Origin: an uncultured Caulobacterales bacterium
Lineage (GTDB): Bacteria > Pseudomonadota > Alphaproteobacteria > Caulobacterales > Maricaulaceae
Assembly: GCA_938009235.1 (NCBI GenBank)
Contig: CALLIK010000013.1
Coordinates: 1 to 64,000 of the forward strand
Direction of reading: 5' to 3'
Length of the DNA stretch: 64,000 nt
In this document: positions 1 through 9,539 of the stretch, in pieces
Layout of the letters: each line of letters begins with the position of its first letter
How positions within the stretch are numbered: position 1 is the stretch's first letter
Notes under the pieces: generated by a model
What the model saw: only the letters and a program-made list of their open reading frames with translations
The model's database searches: none
What the model was told of the DNA's origin: nothing
Position numbers and translations under genes: made by a program

Positions 1-45
1 CCTTACAACAAAACCACAGAGATGCGTCCACGGTATGAAAACCTA

Positions 46-418
46 TGACATAGTGGACGGGTTCTTTCGGACACGGGACAGGTAGGAGCTCACCTGCCGT
101 ATCGAAGGACGGTGGGGTTGAGCGACTGCGTGTGAGAGCGTGGTGTGTGCCGGGCCTTTTGAAGTGAGAGCCGACAGGTGCATTTTTTGTTTCCAAAAAT
201 TGCACGAACTAGGTCTAATGGCCAAACTGTAGGGACAGATGGGCCGCTTCATCAACAACCGCTGCCGCGTGGTGGATTGGCCTAGCAAGTCAGTTCAATG
301 ATACCTGCGTAAAACAAACTTTTCTATTCGGTACTCCGTCGCGAGTATCAACCACGCGGGCTGTCCCATCTTTATTGGCGGGTTGCCGCCGACCAACCCA
401 ACCCGCGTTATCCTTTGA
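46..418 (+). pseudogene. Degenerate copy of a dispersed repeat (copy 1)
   Basis: This stretch matches, in inverted orientation, the region around 51600-51964. Two blocks are nearly identical: 146-249 against 51715-51818, and 46-82 against 51928-51964. The DNA between these blocks has diverged. Read on the plus strand, codons from 178 match the start of the small minus-strand frame at 51786 (HFLFPKIAR, SNGQTVGTDGPL) but end at a TAG at 283-285. A second frame at 302-418 still resembles its middle (LRKT, RYSV) before a TGA. This looks like a decayed small gene or a non-coding element. I do not recognise the family, and the nucleotide blocks run past any single frame. The rest of 1-523 shows nothing else I can name. 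Confidence 0.35.
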
Positions 419-523
419 TAGGCGCGAATTAAGCAGTCACTAGATGGGCTGCAAGCGTTTCCGCATGCGCGTGTCTTTGAATTTGATCACTGACATTTCC
501 CAAAGCTCTGCTTAGACATAAGT

Positions 524-1990
524 ATGAGCGAACATTTTGATACTTTGATTGTAGGTGCTGGATTGTCGGGCATTGGCGCGGCGGTGCATCACAGTTGCGA
601 CTGCCCGAACCGCAGTTTTGTGATCCTTGAAGCGCGCGAGCGGATAGGCGGTACATGGGATTTGTTCCGCTACCCCGGCATTCGATCTGATTCCGATATG
701 CACACGCTGGGCTATGATTTCAAACCGTGGACAGACGGCAAAGCCATCGCCGATGGTCCTGCGATTTTAAAATACATCAAAGAGACCGCCGCTGAATATG
801 GTATTCAAGACCATATCCGTTACAGCGCAAAAGTTGTCTCTGTGGATTGGAAAGCGGCCCATGCGCATTGGGTCGTCACCTATGCGGATGCAGCGGGCAA
901 AACATCGAACCTCACCGCGAATTTCATTATCTCGGCGGCAGGATATTACAAATATGATGAAGGTTATACGCCGCATTTTGAAGGGCGAGAGGATTTCAAA
1001 GGCGACATTATTCATCCGCAACATTGGCCTGAAGGTTACGCTACGGCAGGTAAAAAAATCGTCGTGATTGGGTCGGGTGCCACGGCGGTTACGCTCGTGC
1101 CGTCTTTGGCGGACACAGCAGACCATGTGACGATGTTGCAACGCAGTCCGACATGGATAGCGTCGCGGCCAGACGTGGATAAAATTGCTGATGTCTTGCG
1201 CAAAATATTGCCAGAGAAAACAGCCTACAAGTTAACGCGGGCCAAGAATATTATTTATACGCGCTATGTCTATAATATGGCGCAGAAGAACCCGAAGAAA
1301 ATGGGTGATTATTTACTGAAGCTCATCCGCAAAGAACTGGGCGAAAACTTCGATGTCGAGACGCATTTTACGCCGACCTATAATCCGTGGGATCAACGAT
1401 TGTGTCTGGTGCCAAATTCAGACCTATTTAAATCCATGAAAGCGGGCGACGCGAGCGTAGTGACCGACCATATTGATCGCTTCGTACCAGAGGGAATTTT
1501 ACTGAAATCAGGCAAGGTGTTGGAGGCTGATTTAATTGTCACAGCGACAGGTTTGAATGTCGTGGTCGCAGGTGAAACAGATATTTCCATTGATGGGGTT
1601 CCGCAACATATGGGCGATAAATTTGGCTATCACGGCCTCATGTTCTCTGACCTGCCGAATATGGTTTCGATCTTTGGATATACGAATGCCAGTTGGACGT
1701 TGCGGGCAGATTTGATCTCGCGTTTTGGCTGTCGCCTGATGAACTATATGGACGAGCACGATTTAGATGCAGTGACGCCGCGTGCGCCAGCGGATTTGGT
1801 GCCGCGCCAATGGATTGATTTCGAGGCAGGCTATATCACACGCGTCGCTGATCAATTACCAAAGCAAGGGGACCGCGATCCTTGGCAAAACCGTCAGGAC
1901 TATAAGTTCGACAAAGAGGTCCTCATGAAGTCCGCTTTGGAGCATGAGGGTTTGGAGTTCACGTCAACGAAACAGCAAGCTTCAGCATGA
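524..1990 (+). CDS. Flavin-containing (Baeyer-Villiger type) monooxygenase
   Basis: An FAD- and NAD(P)H-dependent monooxygenase of the class B flavoprotein family, 488 aa, expected to be cytosolic. The N-terminal Rossmann motif GAGLSGIG binds FAD. A second one, GSGATAV near residue 187, binds NADPH. Between them lies the Baeyer-Villiger/FMO fingerprint of the form FxG-x-FxG-x3-H-x3-WP (FEGREDFKG, HPQHWP). Length is normal for the family. The ATG has no strong Shine-Dalgarno sequence. The stop overlaps the start of the following short-chain dehydrogenase (ATGA), so the two are probably co-translated and may act in sequence on an alcohol/ketone or lipid substrate. The substrate cannot be read from the sequence. 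Confidence 0.88.
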   Translation: MSEHFDTLIVGAGLSGIGAAVHHSCDCPNRSFVILEARERIGGTWDLFRYPGIRSDSDMHTLGYDFKPWTDGKAIADGPAILKYIKETAAEYGIQDHIRYSAKVVSVDWKAAHAHWVVTYADAAGKTSNLTANFIISAAGYYKYDEGYTPHFEGREDFKGDIIHPQHWPEGYATAGKKIVVIGSGATAVTLVPSLADTADHVTMLQRSPTWIASRPDVDKIADVLRKILPEKTAYKLTRAKNIIYTRYVYNMAQKNPKKMGDYLLKLIRKELGENFDVETHFTPTYNPWDQRLCLVPNSDLFKSMKAGDASVVTDHIDRFVPEGILLKSGKVLEADLIVTATGLNVVVAGETDISIDGVPQHMGDKFGYHGLMFSDLPNMVSIFGYTNASWTLRADLISRFGCRLMNYMDEHDLDAVTPRAPADLVPRQWIDFEAGYITRVADQLPKQGDRDPWQNRQDYKFDKEVLMKSALEHEGLEFTSTKQQASA

Positions 1991-2811
1991 GCACTTTCAA
2001 AGACAAAGTCTGCGTTATCACAGGCGCAGCCTCAGGCATGGGCCGCGAACTTGCGCGCCAATTAGCAGAGCAGGGCGCTGTTCTTGCGATCTCCGATATT
2101 GATGCGGAGGGCTTAGATGAAACACGAAAAATGGTGAGCGCGGGGAACCGTATTTTAGTCGACGTTATGGACGTATCAGACAAACAAGCGGTTCTGGATT
2201 ACCCTGCGAAAGTAGAGGCGGCCCTTGGGCCTGCGGATTATGTCTTCAATAATGCGGGCATGACACGCTTTGGTGACGTCATGAATACGCCGCTGGAAAG
2301 CATGGAGCAGGTTATGGACGTCAACTTTTGGGGCGTTATTCGGATGACCAAAGTCTTTTTGCCGCAATTACTTGAAACCAAAGGTGTCGTCACCAACATC
2401 TCGTCCCTATTCGGTTTGATCGCCTATAGCGGACAGGCGCATTATTGCGCATCGAAATTTGGCGTACGCGGGTTCACGGAAACACTTGCCCTAGAGATGG
2501 AAGATGCAGGCACAGGTGTCGGCGTTTGCTGTGTTCACCCTGGCGGGGTCAAAACAAATGTAGCGCGCAACGGCGTTGTCGATTTTCTGCCTGAGGGTGT
2601 AAACAAAGGCGTCTTAGATTCGGATTTTGATGACTTGGCGATTACGCCTGTGGATGCAGCCGTGAGAACAATTTTGGACGGAACAGCCAAGCGTAAGAAA
2701 CGCATTTTAATCGGGAAAGACGCGAAGATTGCGAGTGTCCTACAGCGCCTGATGCCTATTCGGTATCAACGTATTATGGCGAGATACACAAAGGATCGCG
2801 CAAAAATTTGA
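1987..2811 (+). CDS. Short-chain dehydrogenase/reductase
   Basis: A classical SDR of 274 aa. The cofactor-binding motif TGAASGMG is at residues 13-20, the structural NNAG near residue 90, a catalytic serine lies in NISSLFG, and the active-site YCASK is near residue 156. The reaction would be NAD(P)-linked oxidation or reduction of an alcohol or ketone. The gene overlaps the upstream monooxygenase by 4 bp, a pairing seen in lipid and ketone oxidation modules, so shared substrates are likely. The C-terminal part is lysine/arginine-rich (KRKKRILIG), as in SDRs often annotated near lipid genes. It is not possible to name the substrate. Confidence 0.87.
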   Translation: MSTFKDKVCVITGAASGMGRELARQLAEQGAVLAISDIDAEGLDETRKMVSAGNRILVDVMDVSDKQAVLDYPAKVEAALGPADYVFNNAGMTRFGDVMNTPLESMEQVMDVNFWGVIRMTKVFLPQLLETKGVVTNISSLFGLIAYSGQAHYCASKFGVRGFTETLALEMEDAGTGVGVCCVHPGGVKTNVARNGVVDFLPEGVNKGVLDSDFDDLAITPVDAAVRTILDGTAKRKKRILIGKDAKIASVLQRLMPIRYQRIMARYTKDRAKI

Positions 2812-2815
2812 GGGT

Positions 2816-3265
2816 TTAATTTAGGCGGTGCCCATCATGTGGGCTGTCCAACAAGAATGTCGGAACAATGATGTCAAAGCTGTCGCCCTTTTCATCCGTC
2901 ACAGTATATGAGCCTCGCATCATGCCAGATGGAGCCGTCAGAGGCGCACCAGATGTATAGCGGAATGTTTCGCCAGAGCGTACAATGGGTGTCTCGCCCA
3001 CAACGCCAGCTCCGCGGACTTCTTGGACTTGGCCGCGACTATCCGCGATCTGCCAGAACCGTTCCATAACGGTCAGGTCTTGTTGGCTCTGATTGTCGAT
3101 TTCGACGGTATAGGCCCAGATAAAACGTGAGTCTGAGGGGTTGGATTGTTCAGCCAGAAATTCGGGTTCAACGCGAATAACGACGTCGTCTGTACGTTGC
3201 TCATATTGAGTCAAAGGCGCGTTCGGCGCCGTGTTTTGGTTCTTGCTGTTTTGTCTGTCGCCCAC
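2816..3265 (-). CDS. apaG: ApaG domain protein
   Basis: A 149-aa protein with a complete ApaG (DUF525) domain from about residue 25. It shows the family's conserved stretches: RVEPEFL, FIWAYTVEIDNQS, the VxGxGVVGETP-type turn and the GSYTV strand near the C terminus. ApaG proteins form a fibronectin III-like beta fold. The family was linked to magnesium/cobalt tolerance genetically, but its biochemical role is not settled. The N-terminal 20 residues are low-complexity (QNSKNQNTAPN) and probably disordered. It is transcribed convergently with the SDR gene, 4 bp away, and divergently from the dCTP deaminase gene. Confidence 0.9.
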   Translation of the reverse strand: MGDRQNSKNQNTAPNAPLTQYEQRTDDVVIRVEPEFLAEQSNPSDSRFIWAYTVEIDNQSQQDLTVMERFWQIADSRGQVQEVRGAGVVGETPIVRSGETFRYTSGAPLTAPSGMMRGSYTVTDEKGDSFDIIVPTFLLDSPHDGHRLN

Positions 3266-3462
3266 GCCGGCTCCGTTTCCCAGATGTTCAAGTTAAGTCA
3301 ATTTGGCTAAACCTGTCACTCTCTCAATGTGACCCTGACGAAGCTTTGGGAGACTCGCAAGTGCCTTACTCAGTGAATTTGTCTGCTAAACGCAGCGAAA
3401 ACCATGAACATGTTTTTGCGAGAAAGCGTTGCGCGGGACGTTTGGAGTGATAGCTTGCGGCC

Positions 3463-4482
3463 ATGACACAAGGGATATTACCACGACAAGATATTGCGCG
3501 ATTGGTCGCCAAAGGTCACATTTCTGGCCTTCTGGACGATGCGGATCACCCGCCGTCCTTACAACCTGCCAGTCTCGATCTCTGCTTGGGGAATAAGGCG
3601 CTGCGTATGCGCGCGAGTTTTCTACCGGGACTTGAAGACACGGTTGCAAATGCTGTCAAAAATATCGTTATGCACGAAGTTGATCTCACAGGCGGCGCAG
3701 TGCTTGAGACAGGTTGCGTCTATTTGATCCCGCTTCGTGAGAGCTTAAACCTGCCATCAGATATTGTCGGTCTTGCTAATCCGAAAAGTTCGACGGGACG
3801 CCTCGATGTTTTCACGCGCGTGATTTGTGATGGCGGCGAGAAATTTGATACGATCCCAGCGGGATATAGCGGTCCACTCTATATGGAAGTCGCCCCGCGC
3901 ACATTCCCAATCTTAGTCCGGCCGGGTGATCGCTTGGGCCAAATTAGGTTTCGCCGCGGCGAACATCGCCCGCTCGAGACGCAACATGTCAGCATTGATT
4001 TAAAAGGTGAGGGCGTCGGATCCGTGATTGGATATCGCGCCAAGCGTCATTCTGGTCTTGTCGATCTACGCGGACTTAAGGCGCATCAGGCCTCTGATTA
4101 TTGGGAGCCATTGCGAGCGCCAAATGGCACATTGGTTCTGGACCCAGAAGAGTTTTATATTTTAGCGAGCCGAGAGGCCGTTGAAATTCCAGTCGAGCAA
4201 GCCGCTGAGATGGCACCAATTGCGCCAGAAATTGGCGAATTTCGTGCCCATTACGCAGGGTTCTTCGACCCTGGGTTTGGCGTATCCGAAGCAGGCGGTG
4301 AGGGCAGTCGCGCCGTTCTTGAGGTCCGAGGCCGCGATGTCCCGTTTTTACTCCGTCACGGTCAACCCGTCGCAAAGCTTGTTTTTGAGCCCATGTCTGA
4401 AAAACCCGATCAGCTATACGGCGCGCAAGGGAGTCACTACCAAAGACAGGGTTTAAGGTTGTCAAAACACTTTACATCTTAG
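3463..4482 (+). CDS. dcd: 2'-deoxycytidine 5'-triphosphate deaminase, long alphaproteobacterial form
   Basis: A 339-aa member of the dUTPase/dCTP deaminase fold, about twice the length of E. coli Dcd (193 aa). It matches the long form common in Alphaproteobacteria, which appears to be two trimer-type domains in tandem. The start GILPRQDIARLV and the QPASLDL segment (residues about 31-37) are characteristic. NPKSSTGRLDVF is the conserved nucleotide-binding turn, and the GYSGPLYMEV strand follows. The enzyme would convert dCTP to dUTP for dTMP synthesis. The ATG follows a 200-bp intergenic region shared with divergent apaG. Confidence 0.88.
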   Translation: MTQGILPRQDIARLVAKGHISGLLDDADHPPSLQPASLDLCLGNKALRMRASFLPGLEDTVANAVKNIVMHEVDLTGGAVLETGCVYLIPLRESLNLPSDIVGLANPKSSTGRLDVFTRVICDGGEKFDTIPAGYSGPLYMEVAPRTFPILVRPGDRLGQIRFRRGEHRPLETQHVSIDLKGEGVGSVIGYRAKRHSGLVDLRGLKAHQASDYWEPLRAPNGTLVLDPEEFYILASREAVEIPVEQAAEMAPIAPEIGEFRAHYAGFFDPGFGVSEAGGEGSRAVLEVRGRDVPFLLRHGQPVAKLVFEPMSEKPDQLYGAQGSHYQRQGLRLSKHFTS

Positions 4483-4567
4483 ATTAATTGCATCTCTAAC
4501 GCTTGCAACTTTGTGAGCAGCCCCTAAAGTTGTAAATAGGGACGTGCTTCAGGGAACGCAGATAATG

Positions 4568-6517
4568 ATGAAATTTGGATCTTTTCTTTTAGCTGGCATT
4601 TTAGGTTTGGGCGGCTGCTTAACGTCAACTGTTACAGCGCATGCAGCTCCGCCTGCTAAAGCCTTTGGTGAATTGCCTGTGGCCTATGATGCGGATCTAT
4701 CTCCTGATGGCAAACATTTGGCTATAATTGTCAATGTTAAAGGGACGTATTATGTTGTTGCGCGGCCAACGTCTGGCAACACAGTCGATATGGATACTAT
4801 TTCACTAGGGAAGGATTTGAACCCCAAATATGTGAAGTGGATTAACAATGAACGGTATGTTGTTTCAGTGAGAAAGAGCGCATCTTATCGTGGCTTACCT
4901 TTTACGGTCACTCACCTTTTTACTAAATCTCTAGGTGATAAAAAAGCCAAAATTATGCTGAAGTCTGATATTTTTCGTCAGTACAACGACCGTGTTGTGG
5001 ATTGGTTAGAGGAAGATCCAGAGCATATTTTGATGGAATATTCCAAGGCAGAGTTCGATCCGTTTCCCAGCATATATAAAGTGAACGTCGCAACAGGTAG
5101 ATCAGTAAACGTTTTAAAGGCGCGTGAGGGGATTGAGCATTGGATCACGGATGAAAATGGTGTTCCCCGCATTGGTTATGGTGATACTGATTTATCTGGA
5201 AAACGGATGCGCGTTTTTAATCCTACGAAAGAAAAATGGGAGAGTCAGGAAAGTTACCCTGGCCTTGAACTCGATACGACTATTTTCCGCGTTATAAAAG
5301 ATGGTACAGAGTTGATTATTGGCGATTATAATAATCGCGATACCTTAGGTTTGTATATTTACGACTTAACTCAGAAACGTATCACGCGGACACTTTTCCA
5401 TAATGACGACTATGATGCGTCTGGCGTTGTTATCAGTGCGGATGGTGAAACCGTTATTGGGGCGAAGTACATTGCGGATAAGGAAGAAACTGAACTTCTG
5501 GGGGAGTATGGAACTTTACTCTCACAACTGCGCTCTAAGTTTAAGGGCCATTCAGTAAGTTATGTCGCTCAGACAAGTGATGGACGTACAATGATTGTAC
5601 GATTATCCGCGCCTTATGAACCTGGGGGACTGTACCTTTACAGTCGAGGGGATGATCAGCCATCTGCCCTTCAAGATAATTACAGTGATTTGGCGGCTGA
5701 CGATATGGGCGATGTAATATCTATTAAATACAACGCGCGTGATGGGCAGAAGATCCCTGCATTTATAACATTGCCGCGGACAGTTACGCAGACTGCTCAA
5801 CTTAAAAACATACCCTTCATTGTGCTCCCACATGGCGGGCCATATGGTCGTGACGAAAAACGCTTTGACTATTTCGCGCAGTTTTTTGCGACACGTGGTT
5901 ATGGCGTCATGCAGATGAATTTCCGTGGGTCAGAGGGATATGGAAAAGCATTTGAACAGGCAGGTCGAGACAATTGGCTTGTTATGCAAGAAGATGTCGA
6001 GGATGCGACGCGGTATCTACTCCGCAAAGGTTATGCCGACCCTGATCGCACATGCATTGCGGGCTGGTCCTATGGTGGCTATGCGGCGCTTATGGGGGCC
6101 GCAAAAGATACGGATGGGCTGTATGATTGCGTGATCACTATGGCGGCTTTGACTGACATCAATGATGCCAAACGAGATATGCTAAGATACCGAAACAGAA
6201 AACGAGCGGCGAAGACATTTTTTGGCGATGCGATGAAAGATGGGGCTGTGCGTAAGGCAAACTCCCCTGTGCATGTGGCCGATGATATCAAAGTTCCCGT
6301 TTTTATGGCGCATGGTGATTTGGACGTGAATGTTCAATTTGACCAATTTACGCGTATGAAAAAGTCGTTGAAAAAAGCAGGCGTGAAAACCACGGCCATG
6401 GCGTTCAAGGACGAAGATCATTATTTGTCTCGCCAAAAAAACCGTGAAGCCTTTTTCATCGGGGTCGATAAATTCCTCACCGAGGTTAATGGACCGTCGG
6501 AATATATGGCGAAATAG
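4568..6517 (+). CDS. Secreted S9 family peptidase (prolyl oligopeptidase type), copy 1
   Basis: An exported alpha/beta-hydrolase peptidase of about 649 aa. The N terminus is a signal peptide with both a possible lipobox (LGGC) and a type I site (AHA|AP). Residues about 30-380 are a beta-propeller-like domain, and the last ~260 residues are the S9 hydrolase domain. The nucleophile serine is in GWSYGGY at about residue 501, an acid in HGDLD around 584-586, and the histidine in DEDH around 618. An in-frame GTG at 4544 would add eight residues. I chose the ATG at 4568 (an ATG also precedes it) because AGGGA sits just upstream. It is followed 54 bp later by a close paralogue. Confidence 0.85.
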   Translation: MKFGSFLLAGILGLGGCLTSTVTAHAAPPAKAFGELPVAYDADLSPDGKHLAIIVNVKGTYYVVARPTSGNTVDMDTISLGKDLNPKYVKWINNERYVVSVRKSASYRGLPFTVTHLFTKSLGDKKAKIMLKSDIFRQYNDRVVDWLEEDPEHILMEYSKAEFDPFPSIYKVNVATGRSVNVLKAREGIEHWITDENGVPRIGYGDTDLSGKRMRVFNPTKEKWESQESYPGLELDTTIFRVIKDGTELIIGDYNNRDTLGLYIYDLTQKRITRTLFHNDDYDASGVVISADGETVIGAKYIADKEETELLGEYGTLLSQLRSKFKGHSVSYVAQTSDGRTMIVRLSAPYEPGGLYLYSRGDDQPSALQDNYSDLAADDMGDVISIKYNARDGQKIPAFITLPRTVTQTAQLKNIPFIVLPHGGPYGRDEKRFDYFAQFFATRGYGVMQMNFRGSEGYGKAFEQAGRDNWLVMQEDVEDATRYLLRKGYADPDRTCIAGWSYGGYAALMGAAKDTDGLYDCVITMAALTDINDAKRDMLRYRNRKRAAKTFFGDAMKDGAVRKANSPVHVADDIKVPVFMAHGDLDVNVQFDQFTRMKKSLKKAGVKTTAMAFKDEDHYLSRQKNREAFFIGVDKFLTEVNGPSEYMAK

Positions 6518-6571
6518 CCATATTGTTTCATATATTTAAAACAAAAACTCCATTAATGAGAGTGATGTAAA

Positions 6572-8530
6572 ATGACGAAGTTGGGATCTTTTCTTTTAGC
6601 TGGAATTTTAGGTTTTGGAGGCTGCTTCACCTTAGCTGTAACAGCTCACGCCGCGCCTCCGGCTAAAGCCTTTGGTGAATTGCCAGTGGCCTTCGATGCG
6701 GATTTGTCCCCTGATGGCAAGCAGTTGGCCACAATCATTAATGTTGAAGGAACTTATTACGTTTTAACGCGCCAAATCGATAGCGACGGCTCTAAAATGG
6801 AAACGGTTTCACTTGGGGAAGATTGGCGCCCTCGTTATGTGAAATGGGTCAATAATGAACGTTATGTGGTTTCGATTGCGAAAAGCGAATCTAATCGCAA
6901 CACAAACCTTCCTTATACGGTTACTCAACTTTTTACCGATTCACTGAGCGATAAACAACCTAGACTGATGTTAAAGTCGAACACTTTCCGTCAATTCAAT
7001 GATCTGGTTGTGGATTGGTTAGAGGATGACCCTGATCATATCTTGATGGAGTTTTCGAAAAGTGGATCTAATATCTATCCAAGCATATATAAGGTCAACG
7101 TCATAACGGGTAAGTCAAAACTTGTTTTGAATAGTCGTACAGGAGTTCAGCATTGGATCGCAGATACTAATGGGGTTCCGCGTGTCGGTCAGGGACGACT
7201 TGATAATGGTGATGAAGTTATGCGGATTTTTGATCCTAAGACAGAGAAGTGGGAAAGCCATGAAAAATACCCGGGACTAGATTTTAATACGTCGATTTTT
7301 AATATTTTAAAAAATGGTACAGAGTTGATTGTAGGTGATTATAATAATCGCGATACTTTAGGTTTGTATATCTATGATTTGAGCCAAAAACGGATCACGC
7401 GGAAACTGTTTCATAATGACGACTATGATGCGTCTGGTGTTGTTATCAGTACTGATGGTGAAACCATTATTGGCGCGAAGTACATTGCGGATAAGGAAGA
7501 GACCGAACTTCTGGGGGAGTACGGGACTTTACTTACACAGTTGCGAGCCAAGTTTGAGGGTTATTCAGTCGAATATGTCGATCAAACAAATGATGGAGAT
7601 ACAATGATTGTGCGTTTGTCTGCGCCTTATGACCCTGGTGGATTGTACCTTTATAGTCGAGGAGATGAGAAAGCCTCTACTCTGCGAGATAATTACAGTA
7701 ATTTGATGTCTGACGATATGGGTGACGTTGTCTCTATTAAATACAACGCGCGGGACGGGCAAAAAATTCCTGCATTTATAACCTTACCACCAACAATTAC
7801 GCAGACATCTCAACTTAAAAATCTTCCTTTCATTGTCCTGCCACATGGTGGGCCCTACGGCCGTGACGAAAAACGCTTTGACTATTTCGCTCAGTTTTTT
7901 GCGACGCGGGGCTATGGCGTCATGCAGATGAATTTTCGTGGATCAGAAGGGTATGGGAAGTCATTTAAAGACGCAGGCCGAAATAATTGGCTTGTCATGC
8001 AAGAAGATGTTGAAGACGCGACGCGGTATTTACTCCGCAAAGGTTACGCTGACCCTGACCGTACTTGCATTGCTGGCTGGTCCTATGGTGGCTATGCGGC
8101 GCTTATGGGGGCAGCAAAAGATACAGATGGCCTCTATGATTGTGTCATCGCCATGGCCGCTTTGACTGACATTGATGGTGCCGAACGTGATTTCAAAAAA
8201 TATCATGGTGGGAAGAAGGCTGGGAAGTCGTTTTTTGGCGATGCGATGAAAAATGCAGATGTGCGTAAAGCGAACTCGCCTGTGCATGTTGCCAATGATA
8301 TTAAAGTCCCAGTTTTTATTGCGCATGGTGATCAAGATGAAAATGTTCAATTTTATCAGTTTACGCGTATGAAAAGGTCATTGAAGGAAGCGGGCGTAAA
8401 GACGACGGTCATGGCATTCGAGGACGAAGATCATTATTTGTCACGTCAGAAAAACCGTGAAGCCTTCTTTATCGGAGTCGATAAATTCCTAACCGAGGTT
8501 AACGGCCCATCGGAATATATGGCGAAGTAA
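6572..8530 (+). CDS. Secreted S9 family peptidase (prolyl oligopeptidase type), copy 2
   Basis: A 652-aa paralogue of the preceding gene with the same architecture: signal peptide (GFGGC and AHA|AP sites), propeller region, and C-terminal S9 domain. Its serine is in GWSYGGY near residue 504, with acid and histidine in HGDQD and DEDH. The C-terminal thirds, including GRDEKRFDYF and NGPSEYMAK, are almost identical to copy 1, while the N-terminal halves differ more. This is a tandem duplication in which the propeller (substrate-access) part diverges faster. Both probably cleave small proline-containing or hydrophobic peptides in the periplasm or at the surface. The spacer between the genes is AT-rich. 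Confidence 0.86.
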   Translation: MTKLGSFLLAGILGFGGCFTLAVTAHAAPPAKAFGELPVAFDADLSPDGKQLATIINVEGTYYVLTRQIDSDGSKMETVSLGEDWRPRYVKWVNNERYVVSIAKSESNRNTNLPYTVTQLFTDSLSDKQPRLMLKSNTFRQFNDLVVDWLEDDPDHILMEFSKSGSNIYPSIYKVNVITGKSKLVLNSRTGVQHWIADTNGVPRVGQGRLDNGDEVMRIFDPKTEKWESHEKYPGLDFNTSIFNILKNGTELIVGDYNNRDTLGLYIYDLSQKRITRKLFHNDDYDASGVVISTDGETIIGAKYIADKEETELLGEYGTLLTQLRAKFEGYSVEYVDQTNDGDTMIVRLSAPYDPGGLYLYSRGDEKASTLRDNYSNLMSDDMGDVVSIKYNARDGQKIPAFITLPPTITQTSQLKNLPFIVLPHGGPYGRDEKRFDYFAQFFATRGYGVMQMNFRGSEGYGKSFKDAGRNNWLVMQEDVEDATRYLLRKGYADPDRTCIAGWSYGGYAALMGAAKDTDGLYDCVIAMAALTDIDGAERDFKKYHGGKKAGKSFFGDAMKNADVRKANSPVHVANDIKVPVFIAHGDQDENVQFYQFTRMKRSLKEAGVKTTVMAFEDEDHYLSRQKNREAFFIGVDKFLTEVNGPSEYMAK

Positions 8531-8532
8531 CT

Positions 8533-8561
8533 ATTAGGCGGAGCAGCTGGCTCCGCCTAAT
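8533..8561. terminator. Convergent 12-bp hairpin overlapping a gene end
   Basis: A perfect 12-bp inverted repeat (ATTAGGCGGAGC / GCTCCGCCTAAT) with a 5-nt loop lies between the convergent S9 peptidase and radical SAM genes. It covers the last codons of the radical SAM gene (GGASCSA-stop). There is no clear U-run on either side, so a bidirectional terminator is likely but not certain. Confidence 0.5.
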
Positions 8562-9475
8562 ACGCAAAATTTCGAACAATGAGGATGGTTGAGGGCGACA
8601 GGGCCCAAGGCTTCCTTGAGGGTTTCGCCCGTTTGAAACTGCGGGTCATCCCATAATAATGTGCAAGCCAAGACGACGGGGCGAGACTCGCCTTTTCGCC
8701 TGACGACCATGCGCGATGTAGAACACATCATGGTATCAGGGTGGACGTCGAGTATACTCCAGCAAGCCACTGTGATTTCAGGGACATCTATCTCTTCGTC
8801 CATTTCTGGAAACAAGAGCAACTCTGCAAGATTATTCTCTGCAATTTTCCAGCCATGACGTGCAATCAACTCGCCGTAACCTAGGCGGGCTTGTGCGTCG
8901 TTTTCTGAAAACATGGCGCGCCCTGCGATGTTGGTTGTAAAGCCATGCTCAGTCAGCCAGTTCATGCCTGTAACGGCAATGTCAAAACTCCCGTTTCCGC
9001 GTTCTTGATCATGCCCCTCTGGCGTGAAGTGATCGAGGCTGACACGTAGCGTCATTTTATTGGGGAACCTTGCGTGCAGGTCCAGTAAGCCAGCCTGAAG
9101 GCGCGGGCGCATCATTGGCTTCATAGCATTGGTTAGAACCAACAAAGTGTGACCACGTTCAAGCGCCATTTCTGACAGGCGAATGATATTCGGGTTCAGG
9201 TAAGGCTCACCGCCCGTAAAGGCGATTTCTATCTTGCCGTGACCCATTTCATCGATTTCATCCAAATAGGGCGCCATGTCCTCAGGGGTCAGATAAATAA
9301 AATGATCAGCGGTGGGTGAGCTTGCGATATAACAATTCGCGCATTCAATGTTGCATTGGGAGCCAGTATTGAACCAAAGCGTGTCGAGGGTTTTGAAAAA
9401 CACTTGCGCGCGTTTTTCTCCTTTAGCCGTCAACTTTGGATCTTGGAATTTTTTAGGATCGATTAGAATGGTCAT
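8534..9475 (-). CDS. Radical SAM protein with cysteine-rich C terminus
   Basis: A 313-aa radical SAM enzyme. The [4Fe-4S] cluster motif is CNIECANC (CxxxCxxC) at about residues 42-49, and the GGEP motif for SAM binding is in FTGGEPYLNP near residue 105. The C terminus ends with several cysteines (HCSKFC, SCSA), suggesting an auxiliary cluster. Further cysteines occur near residue 232 (ACWS) and 246 (CSTS). The first strand of the barrel and the length fit small radical SAM enzymes. The specific reaction is unknown to me. It lies 64 bp downstream of the BtuD-like ATPase on the same strand and may be co-transcribed with the importer. Confidence 0.8.
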   Translation of the reverse strand: MTILIDPKKFQDPKLTAKGEKRAQVFFKTLDTLWFNTGSQCNIECANCYIASSPTADHFIYLTPEDMAPYLDEIDEMGHGKIEIAFTGGEPYLNPNIIRLSEMALERGHTLLVLTNAMKPMMRPRLQAGLLDLHARFPNKMTLRVSLDHFTPEGHDQERGNGSFDIAVTGMNWLTEHGFTTNIAGRAMFSENDAQARLGYGELIARHGWKIAENNLAELLLFPEMDEEIDVPEITVACWSILDVHPDTMMCSTSRMVVRRKGESRPVVLACTLLWDDPQFQTGETLKEALGPVALNHPHCSKFCVLGGASCSA

Positions 9476-9539
9476 GATGGTGTCTTAGGGACTTCTAAAA
9501 GCCCTGTCTCACACAAATTCGTGTGCTGAATGTTAAGTC

